Below, in pieces: positions 1 to 8,758 of a stretch of 13,677 nt of DNA. The stretch is taken from the NCBI GenBank assembly GCA_036524155.1, contig DATDCV010000484.1, positions 1-13,677 of the forward strand, given 5' to 3'. A program made the translations under genes and the position numbers. Under the pieces are notes generated by a model that was not told the DNA's origin, did not search any database, and saw only the letters and a program-made list of their open reading frames with translations. Each line of letters begins with the position of its first letter. The first letter of the stretch is position 1. Source of the DNA: DATDCV01 sp036524155 (GTDB lineage Bacteria; Verrucomicrobiota; Verrucomicrobiia; Limisphaerales; UBA8199).

Positions 1-64
1 CGGGGGAGAGGGTGTGAATACCAGTACGGGTGCTCTGGGCGGACTGGTTGTGGTCCTGCCTGTG

Positions 65-1429
<1,365 letters not shown>

Positions 1430-1443
1430 AGGAGCGATTGGGG

Positions 1444-2532
1444 CTACTGTGCCGGGATGGTGACCAGGGGCAGTTTCTCATTACTGCCAGTTTCGGACAG
1501 GGTGAAGAAGAACATGACGGCTGTGAGGGCACGCTTGGTCTGCCAGTCGCCGTCGTCAACCCAGAACCAGTGACCGCGGTAATGGACGGCGGTCAAGGCG
1601 TGGGCCGGTTTGTCTTTGCCACTATGAATCCGCACTGCGCCCTGCCGGGTGCCCGGGGAGGCCTTTTCGAAAGAGGGCGCGGCGCTGCGATCCTTCAGGT
1701 GCGCTTCCGGCACGTCGATGTAGCTGGCGAAGGCCCCGATGATTTGGAGCATGGAACGGCTGTTGACGGCCAACTCATCCTCCGCACCCCGCACCGGGGA
1801 ATAGCTGAGGATGAACTTCTGCGGTTCGGCGGACAACTTGAGCAAGCGCCGGATTTCCGCTCCCTTTTCGACGATGTCCGCGGGAACATCGTCACGCCGG
1901 AAGAACACGACAGCAGTTGAGCCTTTTGCTTTGTCCTCCTCGACACGCATGCCGAAGGCGCCGGCAGCCTGCACCTGGCGCAGCAGGTCCAGGGCGCGGA
2001 CGAACTCCGGATCGGCCTCGCGCAGGGCACCAGCGGATACAGAGCGGTTACGCACGCCGTTCAGACTCTCAACGGTCAGACCTAAAATGAAGTCTGCCGG
2101 GTAACCGGCCTGCAGCATGAAAAAGATGTTCTTTGGATCAATCGGCGTGATGAGCCCGCGGAGGAACTTCTCCCCGGTTAACGGCACATAGGTGATGGTG
2201 GGGCGGTCGGTGTAGACGGCCTGCCCGCCGAGGGAGCCGAAGTTGCCCTGCATCGCGTTTTGGGAGGAGAGCGTGCCGTTGATATTGACACCGGTTTGCA
2301 TGGAATAGCCGCTGACGACGGACGACACATCTACGAACACCGGCAGGTCCATGTAGCGGAGTTTGACGATGTTGAGGAGAGTCTGCTGTTTCCATGAGTC
2401 GGCGATGGCGGTGCTGTAATCGAAACGGTCCACGGCCACGGTTTTGGGGCCGAGATGGGAACAGCCAGCGAGAAGGAGAAAGGCTAAAGGCTGAAGGCTG
2501 AAGGCTAAAGTGCGTATCGTGTTTGGTTTCAT
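1444..2532 (-). CDS. Conserved hypothetical lipoprotein
   Basis: From the chosen ATG the 362-residue protein has a lipoprotein signal peptide: a short basic start (MKPNTIRT), a hydrophobic core (LAFSLQPLAFLLL) and a lipobox LAGC with the acylated Cys at residue 24. The mature part begins with a signature I recall from unannotated bacterial lipoproteins: 'RFDYSTAIADSWKQQTLLNIVKLRY', then a 'PVFVDVSSVVSGYS' stretch. The C-terminal part has SMLQIIGAFASYIDVP and 'YRGHWFWVDDGDWQTKRALTAVMFFFTL', a pattern shared by that family. No catalytic motif is visible, and a structural or envelope-sorting role is only a guess. An in-frame ATG 60 nt upstream (at 2592) has a GGAG about 10 nt before it and would add 20 residues; I prefer the internal start because it gives a normal signal peptide, but this is unsettled. 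The gene follows the DUF1214 remnant and is 14 nt upstream of the DUF481 gene. Confidence 0.75.
   Translation of the reverse strand: MKPNTIRTLAFSLQPLAFLLLAGCSHLGPKTVAVDRFDYSTAIADSWKQQTLLNIVKLRYMDLPVFVDVSSVVSGYSMQTGVNINGTLSSQNAMQGNFGSLGGQAVYTDRPTITYVPLTGEKFLRGLITPIDPKNIFFMLQAGYPADFILGLTVESLNGVRNRSVSAGALREADPEFVRALDLLRQVQAAGAFGMRVEEDKAKGSTAVVFFRRDDVPADIVEKGAEIRRLLKLSAEPQKFILSYSPVRGAEDELAVNSRSMLQIIGAFASYIDVPEAHLKDRSAAPSFEKASPGTRQGAVRIHSGKDKPAHALTAVHYRGHWFWVDDGDWQTKRALTAVMFFFTLSETGSNEKLPLVTIPAQ
2481..2508 (-). repeat. Heptanucleotide tandem repeat encoding the signal-peptide core
   Basis: Four 7-bp units, read on the plus strand as AGGCTAA, AGGCTGA, AGGCTGA, AGGCTAA. They lie in the lipoprotein gene and encode most of its hydrophobic signal-peptide core (LAFSLQPLAF). 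The unit differs from the repeat at 1077-1108, yet has the same 7-bp period and also stays open in all reading frames on the coding strand. Confidence 0.85.
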
Positions 2533-2599
2533 GGGAGAGACACGGGTTAAAGGCGCCAGTGGAAATAGCGGTTCTTTTAGCCAGGGTTTCATGGCGCGA

Positions 2600-2832
2600 T
2601 CACTCCGCGCGCTTCAGTGGCGGCTGCTTCCACTTTCCGTTGGTGGCCTCGTCCTTCGGCCAGTAGAGGCGCAACACGGCCATGAACGGACCGTTGGGCG
2701 CGGGCAGCCAGTTCGATTCCCGGTCCTTGCCGGGCGACTCGCGCTGGCCGCCGCCCGGCTGGGAACGGTGGTTGCCGGCAGGGCGCGGACCAGTGCGGTG
2801 GCGAGTAGATGTTGCTTGTGAGTTGCTTTCAT
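2600..2832 (-). pseudogene. Remnant of a second DUF1254/DUF1214 gene (N-terminus plus C-terminus, internal deletion and frameshift)
   Basis: At 2832 an ATG opens a signal-peptide start (MKATHKQHLLATALVRALPATT) that resembles the start of the intact DUF1254/DUF1214 gene upstream (MKTTQQQNHLAVALIGALAFSTT), also at the DNA level. After about 75 nt the homology stops. In another frame, ending at the TGA at 2602-2600, the sequence reads ESPGKDRESNWLPAPNGPFM and continues AVLRLYWPKDEATNGKWKQPPLKRAE. That is the characteristic C-terminus of DUF1214 proteins. Roughly 400 or more central residues are missing and the two parts are out of frame by 2 nt (mod 3), so no full protein can be made. A frameshifted short product reading on from the ATG to about 2614 would be meaningless. 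The C-terminus differs from that of the intact neighbour (ESNWVQTVPGKGWNVVLRLY), so the lost gene was a diverged paralogue. Confidence 0.85.
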
Positions 2833-2931
2833 TGTTTTTTCGCTTGTTCCGTTCATCTTGGCAGTTTGGTTTTGCTTCGGTCGTGAATTCGCGGACTGGT
2901 CTTGCAGCCAGTCCGCATGGTTCACAAGCGA
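2813..2931 (-). repeat. Leader copy A with stem-loop, upstream of the remnant gene
   Basis: This segment between the intact DUF1254/DUF1214 gene and the remnant is related to the segment at 4440-4574. Shared blocks on the minus strand, in order, are TCGCT-GTGAA-CA-GCGG-CTGG, then CGCGAATTCACGA-CGA, then an AAGAT-AACGGA block, then AACAATGAAA-CAACTCA at the start codon. It holds a stem-loop at 2883-2925: a perfect 9-bp stem (2891-2899 with 2908-2916) around an 8-nt loop, with an outer 5-bp helix GTGAA/TTCAC. No T-run follows on the minus strand, so it is not a standard intrinsic terminator. Confidence 0.75.
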
Positions 2932-2932
2932 A

Positions 2933-4459
2933 TCACTTCACCAACTCGATCTCGCCGGGCTTCCAAATCTTATCAAACCAAGGCTGGAGCGGGCCGTAGA
3001 GGCGCAGGACGACGTTCCAGCCTTTGCCGGGAACGGTCTGCACCCAGTTCGACTCGTGTCCCGCCGGCGCGGTCGGGCCGAAGTAAATGTCCACCGACGT
3101 GTCGGGGTTGATGACGATGCCTTTGGACTGGCTGCCGAGGCTGGGGAATTGCGCGTCGGTCTGGAGCATCGAGCGCGTCTGGTTATCGTAAACGACAAAC
3201 GACCAGAAGTTCTTCGCCGGGATCTTGGGCGGCAGGTGAATCTTGTAGGTTTTGCTGCCGTCGAGCGCCTTCCCTTGGGAATCGACGAACGCGACGGCAT
3301 ATTGCGAGCCGACGCCCACCATCTTCGCGGCCATGGCCGGCGTGACACCGGTAGCGTAGTAGAAGAAGAACGTCCGGGCATCGAGGTTGCGCACGCCCGG
3401 CTGTGAGAGAAATTCGTGGCTGCCGCCAATGAATGCCACGCTCCACGCGCTATTCGGGAAGAGAGCGGCGTCCTTGAGGCGACTCCTGAAGACCGCGGCC
3501 CGCGCGGTGGCGTTGCCCACGGCCGCGGCCTCGGTGAGAATCCGCTTCATGCGCGCATCCGGGGCAAAGGGCTTGCCTTTCTCGATGCCGATGGCGGCCA
3601 GAAGCCCGAGCGTTTCCGGGTTCAGCGCCGCCGTGGGTTCCTCCTGCACGATATGGTTGATTTCCTCGAAGAACGAGAAGTTGTTTGCATGGATCGTGTT
3701 GAAGCTCTTGCCGGAGACGTTGACGAACTTCATCGGCGGCGGGTTTTTCGCCTTCGCCAGCGGATAGACCCTGGCGAACTTCTTCGTGCTTTCCACAGCC
3801 GGTTTCGTGTCGCCGTTCACCAGGAAGCCGCGCCAGAAGAAGACATTGCCGAACGTGGCGGAGCGGAAGACGAAGTAGCCCTTGGGCACTTTGCCCTCGT
3901 ACCCGGGCGGCAGGAGGAGGAACTTCCCGCCCTTGCCCAGGTCCGGTCCGGCGTTGCCCACGTCGCCGACGTAATTGAACCAGTGGTCGTCAATGATCCC
4001 GAGAATGTTCGGCGGCGTCTCGACGACCAGCGGGCCGTCCTTCAAGTCCAGCCACATCATGCTATAGACGGTTTCGGTGTTCGGCGTGAGGAACAGCGAC
4101 TTCGAATCCATCAGCGTCTCCATAATGAGCACGGTCTGGTTGTCGGCGCCCTGGCTGCGCATGCCCTCGCGTATGGCATAGACCGACGCGCCGGGCATGG
4201 CGTTGAGGAACGCCTGCACGCCGCGCGAGAAATCGAGGTTGTCATAGACTTTCTCCACGGTGGCGTCGTCCGGGAACCCGTCGAAGAACTTGAGCGTGCC
4301 CAAGCGGGTCTCGACGGAATCCGGCGTGGTGATCTGCGGCGGAATATCCGTCGTCATCTTCATCTTCGGCGCGGTCTGCGCCTGCATGAGGGTGGTTGAG
4401 AATGCCAGCGCGCCAATGAGGGCGACGGCGAGGTGATTTTGCTGCTGAGTTGTTTTCAT
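2933..4459 (-). CDS. Exported DUF1254/DUF1214 domain protein
   Basis: From the ATG at 4459 the protein has 508 residues. An N-terminal signal peptide (basic start, core AVALIGALAFSTTLM) would be cleaved near residue 27 (MQAQ), so the protein is probably periplasmic. DUF1254 spans roughly residues 70-205 (VQAFLNAMPGASVYAIREGM; SLFLTPNTETVYSMMWLDL; WFNYVGDVGNAGPDLGKGGKFLL, a typical block). DUF1214 spans about 385-495 (KIPAKNFWSFVVYDNQTRSM; GHESNWVQTVPGKGWNVVLRLYGP). Both domains have unknown activity; proteins with this pair are common beside sulfatases and barrel proteins. An upstream in-frame start at 4546 would add 29 residues with no export features and would cover the shared leader, so it was rejected. 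The gene lies 125 nt downstream of the sulfatase and is followed by the remnant of a paralogue. Confidence 0.88.
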   Translation of the reverse strand: MKTTQQQNHLAVALIGALAFSTTLMQAQTAPKMKMTTDIPPQITTPDSVETRLGTLKFFDGFPDDATVEKVYDNLDFSRGVQAFLNAMPGASVYAIREGMRSQGADNQTVLIMETLMDSKSLFLTPNTETVYSMMWLDLKDGPLVVETPPNILGIIDDHWFNYVGDVGNAGPDLGKGGKFLLLPPGYEGKVPKGYFVFRSATFGNVFFWRGFLVNGDTKPAVESTKKFARVYPLAKAKNPPPMKFVNVSGKSFNTIHANNFSFFEEINHIVQEEPTAALNPETLGLLAAIGIEKGKPFAPDARMKRILTEAAAVGNATARAAVFRSRLKDAALFPNSAWSVAFIGGSHEFLSQPGVRNLDARTFFFYYATGVTPAMAAKMVGVGSQYAVAFVDSQGKALDGSKTYKIHLPPKIPAKNFWSFVVYDNQTRSMLQTDAQFPSLGSQSKGIVINPDTSVDIYFGPTAPAGHESNWVQTVPGKGWNVVLRLYGPLQPWFDKIWKPGEIELVK

Positions 4460-4574
4460 TGTTCTTTCGTCTACTCCGTTGATCTTTGCTGTTGAAGGTC
4501 CACGTCGTTCGTGAATTCGCGGGCCGGTCCTTGCCGGACGGGTCACCAGGCCAGGCCGCGTGCTTCACGAGCGA
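4440..4574 (-). repeat. Leader copy B with stem-loop, upstream of the DUF1254/DUF1214 gene
   Basis: Second member of the leader pair (see 2813-2931). The stem-loop at 4511-4568 has the same outer GTGAA/TTCAC helix and an inner helix CGCGG-CTGG/CCGG-CCGCG with one mismatch and one G-T pair, enclosing a longer loop. It begins about 16 nt after the sulfatase stop. The match to copy A runs across the start codon into the signal-peptide codons, which supports ATG 4459 as the true start and a tandem duplication that included the leader. Confidence 0.75.
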
Positions 4575-4584
4575 TAGGGAAGAA

Positions 4585-6978
4585 CTACTTCACATATTTC
4601 ACCTGAACCTGATTGATCGTGCCGTTGAACTTGAACGGCGCATCATCGAAGTACTCCGGCGACACGGGTGAGCCGAGGGCGATGCCGATGTCGAGGCAGT
4701 CGTTGGCAGTGAACAACAACGGCGCGGAGATGGGCACCTGCCCCTTGCCGAATTCCTGGCCGTTGACTTTCAGAGTGATCTCCAGGGGACCCGCCGGCTT
4801 CTTGACCACGTACTTGGTGATAACCTCGATCTTTGCCTTGCCGGCCGGCAGCTTCTCCGTCGCCTTAATCCGCGTGCGCTGGATCTCGAAGAGGTTATAC
4901 TCATACGAGAGCACGCCGTCCTTGACGTAGCACGTCAGACCACCGGCGAACGAGCCCAGCTTATAGAGGCAACCGTTGGCGTTGGCAGGAATGTCGGCAT
5001 CAATCGTGACCACGTTCTCCCTGTTTCCCAGCGCCGGCGCCGTGAACTCGGGCATGCGGGTGATGTCGCCCGAGAACGTCCACTCCGTGTAAGGCGTCGA
5101 GATCCTCAGGTCGGGCCGCATTATGGGGATGAACAGGCCGCCGCCCACGGGGAAGCCTCTGTTCTTCGAAAACTCCATGGTGAAGACCTCCTTCATCTGC
5201 GCGAGCTTCTCGGGCATCTTGTCCGCCAAGTCGTTGGCCTGCGACCAGTCTTCGTTCAGGTTGTAGAGTTCCCATTTGTCTTTGTCGGGCGTCCAGGCGA
5301 CCTGACCCTTTTCATCGAAGAACCCCTTGGGTAATCCGGGCAGCCAGGGAAGGCGCGGCCCCAGGGCGCAGGCGTACCAGCCGTCCTGGTAAATACCCCG
5401 GCTGCCCATAATCTCGAAATACTGGGCGTGCCGGACTTCTTTGGCCTGGGCGTCGTTGAAGGTGCTGGCAAAGCTGACGCCATCGAACGGGTCCTGTGGG
5501 ATGCCGTTGACCACGCTGGGCGGCTTGATGCCCACCGCGTCATAGATCGTGGGCACCACGTCGATGCAATGCAGGAACTGCGAGCGCGGTGTCGGGTCAG
5601 GCTTAATCCTGGCGGGCCAGCGGGCAATCATCGGGTTGCGCGTGCCGCCGAAGTACGATGCGAGGAGCTTGGTGCCCTTGTACGGGGTGCTGCCCGCCCA
5701 GGCCCAGCCGGCGTGATACTGGTTGTCCGTCTTGGGCGAGCCCAGCGCGTCGAGGCCGCCGAGTTCGTTGAGCGCCTTGATGTGCATCGGGACGGTGGAC
5801 GGAATGCCGCTCTGCGCGAGCAGCTCGCTGATGGTTCCGTTCTGGCCCTCCGCGGAGGAGCCGTTGTCGCCCCAGATGTACAGGATCAGTGTGTTGTCGC
5901 CGTAGCCGAGACGCTCCACTTCCTCCACCACCTTGCCGATGTACGTATCCACATGCTCGGCATATCCCGCGGCCACTTCCATCAACCGGCGCTGGAACGG
6001 CTTCTGGTCTTCGGGAATGCTGTCCCAGGATGCGAGCGTCTCGGGGCGCGGCGTGAGCTGCGCGTTCTGCGGAATCCAGCCTTTGGCTTTAGCGTTCTTG
6101 AATACCCGCTCGCGATACTTGTCCCAGCCGTCGTCGAACTTGCCCTTGTACTTGTCGGCCCACTCCTTCATGACGTGGTGCGGGCCGTGAATGGCACCGG
6201 AGGCCCAATACATAAAGAACGGTTTGTCGGGGGTAAACGCCTTGTGCTGCTGCAGCCAGGTGATCGCATCACCCGCGAGGTCCTCGGTCAGGTGATACGG
6301 TTTGCCGTCCGTTGGCTTGTTGGCCTCGACGGGCGTCGTGTTGCGCACCAGGTTCGGCTCGTATTGCGAGGCTTCGCCGGCAAGAAAGCCGTAAAAGTAC
6401 TCAAAGCCATAGCCCGTCGGCCAATAGTCGAACGGCCCGGCGGCGGTCGTCTGCTCGGCCGGGGTGTTGTGCCACTTGCCCCAGGCACCGGTGTGATAGC
6501 CGTAGTTCTTCAGGACCTCGCCGACCATAGCGCTGCTCTTCGGCTGGATGCCGGAGTAACCGTCCCAATCATTCGCCAGTTCGGCGATCTGCCCAGCCCC
6601 GATGCGGTGATGATTCCTCCCCGTCAACAACGCGCCGCGCGTCGGCGAGCACATCGCCGTTGTGTGAAACCGGTTATAGGCGATGCCCTGGTTCTTCAGG
6701 CGGTCCATCGTGGGCGTGTGCACTTCGCCCCCCAGAGTGCTGGGAAGTCCAGGCCCGGCGTCATCCACGAGGAAGACGATGACGTTCGGCGCGCCTTTCG
6801 GCAGATGGCTCACCGCTGGAGCCGGGCTGTACACCGACTCCTGGATCGTGCGCCCGGCGATGCTGCCGGATTGTCTGGGCGGGAAGGGCAAGACTTCTTG
6901 CGCCGGCACCGTCAGCGCAAGCGTTGCGGTGATTGCCAGAGCCGAAAGGACACCGCTCCCGGGCTTCCATGTTTTCAT
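4585..6978 (-). CDS. Exported arylsulfatase, type I (formylglycine-dependent)
   Basis: This 797-residue sulfatase would hydrolyse sulfate esters in the periplasm or outside the cell. A signal peptide covers about residues 1-26 (LALTVPAQ). The catalytic domain starts with APNVIVFLVDDAG, where D72 and D73 are expected metal ligands. The C110-S-P-T-R motif is the type I sulfatase signature, whose Cys is converted to formylglycine. Other expected active-site residues are R114, K168 and H170 in GKWH, H264 in AIHGPHH, D371-N372 in WGDNGSS and a Lys in TPYKGTK. The length and the extra C-terminal region (about 630-797, ending in a beta-rich 'FKFNGTINQVQVKYVK') match the long bacterial arylsulfatases of about 780 residues, such as mycobacterial AtsD, rather than the short 500-residue ones. 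It lies 42 nt downstream of the DUF2959-like lipoprotein gene, so an operon is likely. No maturase gene is in the window. The family is certain; the substrate is unknown. Confidence 0.93.
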   Translation of the reverse strand: MKTWKPGSGVLSALAITATLALTVPAQEVLPFPPRQSGSIAGRTIQESVYSPAPAVSHLPKGAPNVIVFLVDDAGPGLPSTLGGEVHTPTMDRLKNQGIAYNRFHTTAMCSPTRGALLTGRNHHRIGAGQIAELANDWDGYSGIQPKSSAMVGEVLKNYGYHTGAWGKWHNTPAEQTTAAGPFDYWPTGYGFEYFYGFLAGEASQYEPNLVRNTTPVEANKPTDGKPYHLTEDLAGDAITWLQQHKAFTPDKPFFMYWASGAIHGPHHVMKEWADKYKGKFDDGWDKYRERVFKNAKAKGWIPQNAQLTPRPETLASWDSIPEDQKPFQRRLMEVAAGYAEHVDTYIGKVVEEVERLGYGDNTLILYIWGDNGSSAEGQNGTISELLAQSGIPSTVPMHIKALNELGGLDALGSPKTDNQYHAGWAWAGSTPYKGTKLLASYFGGTRNPMIARWPARIKPDPTPRSQFLHCIDVVPTIYDAVGIKPPSVVNGIPQDPFDGVSFASTFNDAQAKEVRHAQYFEIMGSRGIYQDGWYACALGPRLPWLPGLPKGFFDEKGQVAWTPDKDKWELYNLNEDWSQANDLADKMPEKLAQMKEVFTMEFSKNRGFPVGGGLFIPIMRPDLRISTPYTEWTFSGDITRMPEFTAPALGNRENVVTIDADIPANANGCLYKLGSFAGGLTCYVKDGVLSYEYNLFEIQRTRIKATEKLPAGKAKIEVITKYVVKKPAGPLEITLKVNGQEFGKGQVPISAPLLFTANDCLDIGIALGSPVSPEYFDDAPFKFNGTINQVQVKYVK

Positions 6979-7020
6979 ACAGTGCTTTGTCGCTGAAGTG
7001 TTGTAGTTTGGCCGTCTCGG

Positions 7021-7677
7021 TTATTTTCTTGGTTCCGCTTTCGCCGGCGTCAGCGTGGCGGCAATGGTGTTCAACTCGCTGACTAGCCCGTCCATGGACT
7101 TCTGCACCTCCAAGCCTTCGTTTGTAGTCTTGTTGAAAAGGCTTTTTGCGGCGTCAACGCCGCCAATCGTCAGGTCGTTGCTTAAGTAGTTCCGCAGGTC
7201 CTTCAGGTCGGACATCCAGGGATCGAACTGCGCCTTGAGAGGCTCTGTGTATTTCCGGACTTCCTCGAAGGTCTGCTGCAGCTTGGCCTTCCGTTGTTCT
7301 GCCAGGGCGCGAATCTCCGGATTGCTCACCTGGGCCAGCTGCTGCTCCCACTGTTTGAAGTAAGCCTGGCCTTGTTCCTTCATGTCCTGGCCACGCTTCC
7401 GAATCTTGGCGGCGGTGGATTCGAGATTGGCAACCTCTTTCGAGTACCGCTCGAACGGCTTGCGCGGATCCGTGTTGGCCGAGGCGGCGATGTCGCCAAG
7501 CGATTTCATAGTGCAGTCGATGGCCTTCTTGCCATTGACGATCTCGTCGCGGAATTCCGCGATGCCTGCGCCGGTTTTATCGGCCTGTTTGTAGCCGGAG
7601 GTGGTGCCGCAACCTGTAAAGAGGGCCGCCGCGGCCAGGCTCCAAGCAGCGAGTGTGATTGGTTGTATGTATTTCAT
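7021..7677 (-). CDS. Coiled-coil lipoprotein, DUF2959-like
   Basis: A 218-residue lipoprotein whose signal peptide (MKYIQPITLAAWSLAAAALF) ends in a TGC lipobox with Cys at residue 23. The mature part is almost all helical and charged (YSKEVANLESTAAKIRKRGQ; KQWEQQLAQVSNPEIRALAE; RKAKLQQTFEEVRKYTEPLK), with the order and spacing I associate with DUF2959. It ends with a helix that follows a conserved-looking LRNYLSNDLTIGGVDAAK segment. Such proteins are predicted to sit on the membrane as helical bundles; no enzymatic motif is visible. The ATG at 7677 has an AAAGGG Shine-Dalgarno site 6 nt upstream; a second ATG 15 nt further upstream lacks this. Its place between barrel genes and a sulfatase suggests an envelope role in the same pathway. 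The DUF2959 label is from memory of the family pattern, not a search. Confidence 0.65.
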   Translation of the reverse strand: MKYIQPITLAAWSLAAAALFTGCGTTSGYKQADKTGAGIAEFRDEIVNGKKAIDCTMKSLGDIAASANTDPRKPFERYSKEVANLESTAAKIRKRGQDMKEQGQAYFKQWEQQLAQVSNPEIRALAEQRKAKLQQTFEEVRKYTEPLKAQFDPWMSDLKDLRNYLSNDLTIGGVDAAKSLFNKTTNEGLEVQKSMDGLVSELNTIAATLTPAKAEPRK

Positions 7678-7683
7678 TGTTTT

Positions 7684-7689
7684 CCCTTT
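7684..7689 (-). promoter_or_regulatory. Ribosome binding site deciding the start at 7677
   Basis: AAAGGG on the minus strand, 6 nt before ATG 7677. It is one of the few clear Shine-Dalgarno sites in the window and favours this start over the ATG at 7692. Confidence 0.6.
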
Positions 7690-7746
7690 CATTGATTTTG
7701 CTGGATTGTTGGCTTGTTTGTGCGGGTCTGTCCTTTTAGGCGATAG

Positions 7747-8745
7747 TCATTTCGGGAACATGAAGGTGAAAGCGAAGCGGAAGCCCCAATCGGGACCTCC
7801 TTTGGCGCCCTCGGCGTAAACTCGAGGCCCCAATCCGATGGTGATTGGCTGCTTTCCAATCTTGAGCATCTGGCTGACGCTGAGATTGACCGGCACCGAC
7901 CATTGGTGCGCGTTCCAGTCATAGGTGGACTCGGTGTTCACCATGAAGGTGGTGAAGGTTTTGGTGCTGTAGGCTACAAACGGCTGCAGGAACGTGGCGT
8001 TCACGTCCTGCCCTCCCCAACCGGCATATGACCAGATGTGGTTGGCCAGCGCGCCGTAGGTGAAGCCCTTATCCTGTCGCAGCACTACAGCAGTTGGCCC
8101 AGCGCCCCACTGGCCCGAGCCGAGGGCCCTGTCCGTCGCGGTGGGAAAGAGCAGGGCCGGTCCTGCGCCCATAATCCAACCGCCCGGAGATTCTTTGGGC
8201 GACAGGAACAAACTTTGCAGAGTGTCACCCAGGCCGAATTTCGAACCGACGCCTGGAGCGGTGGATTCGAGATAGATCGTGGGCAGGATAGTCCTGCTGA
8301 TGACGTTCCAGTTGTCATTCAGCGAAATGGGAATGACGGGCTGGAAGTTCATCGTGTATTTCATGGCGTCGGAGGGGCCGATGCCGAAGTCCCAGTTGTT
8401 CTGGAAGGGCACACTGATCAAACTGGCGACAGGGTTCAGGCTCTTCTTCAGCAGGTCCGCCTGTTTGGCTTTTTCATCATCCGCGGCCCCCCCACCGCCG
8501 GCGGGTTCCGCCTCGGCGGGTGCGAGCGTTAGCCTGCTATTCAGCCGCAAGTCGCCCAGCGCGTCACGTTGACTCTGGGCTGCAGCGGGCATCGTCAGCA
8601 GCACACTGCCGACCACGGCGGCCAGCAGAGCCCGATTAGGGAAGGTTGCGATCAACTTTCCTGGTATGGCTGGTTCTTTGTTCTTCGCGTTCATGGATTC
8701 TTGTACGGTGGGTTCTTTGTTTACTAAATTGTTACCTGCTTTCAT
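7747..8745 (-). CDS. Outer-membrane beta-barrel transporter-like protein (family often mislabelled 'neuromedin U')
   Basis: From ATG 8745 the protein has 332 residues. A hydrophobic export segment (LLAAVVGSVLLTMPAAAQ) lies near residues 38-57, followed by an Ala/Gly-rich, acidic stretch (AEPAGGGGAADDEKAKQ). The barrel part carries the family signature NPVASLISVPFQNNWDFGIG, then QPVIPISLNDNWNVISRTI, GLGDTLQSLFLSPK, WGAGPTAVVLRQ and a C-terminal FAFTFMFPK. I recall this family from genomes where it sits near sulfatase and DUF1254 genes; it is probably a porin-like channel, but substrate data are lacking. The ATG at 8745 begins 13 nt after the stop of the upstream barrel gene and has a loose GGACGAGA purine stretch before it. 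An internal ATG at 8694 gives a shorter signal peptide and is a valid alternative. Downstream the DUF2959-like gene follows after about 70 nt. Confidence 0.8.
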   Translation of the reverse strand: MKAGNNLVNKEPTVQESMNAKNKEPAIPGKLIATFPNRALLAAVVGSVLLTMPAAAQSQRDALGDLRLNSRLTLAPAEAEPAGGGGAADDEKAKQADLLKKSLNPVASLISVPFQNNWDFGIGPSDAMKYTMNFQPVIPISLNDNWNVISRTILPTIYLESTAPGVGSKFGLGDTLQSLFLSPKESPGGWIMGAGPALLFPTATDRALGSGQWGAGPTAVVLRQDKGFTYGALANHIWSYAGWGGQDVNATFLQPFVAYSTKTFTTFMVNTESTYDWNAHQWSVPVNLSVSQMLKIGKQPITIGLGPRVYAEGAKGGPDWGFRFAFTFMFPK

Positions 8746-8758
8746 GGGTGGTCTCGTC

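Noticed and set aside
1..64. Short segment after the DUF481 stop
   Set aside because: No gene, hairpin with T-run or repeat could be supported; it is too short to judge at the window edge.
2614..2925. Open frame of 103 codons covering leader A and the remnant gene as a real small protein
   Set aside because: Past the signal-peptide start it reads DUF1214 coding sequence in the wrong frame, and its upstream part is the duplicated leader.
3416..4399. Open frame on the plus strand (327 codons) opposite the DUF1254/DUF1214 gene
   Set aside because: No recognisable motif and an Arg/Glu/His-rich composition typical of antisense frames in GC-rich DNA.
5428..6996. Long open frame on the plus strand (522 codons) opposite the sulfatase gene
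   Set aside because: Its product is Arg/Val-rich with no domain pattern and mirrors the codon structure of the sulfatase on the other strand; it is a GC-rich antisense shadow.
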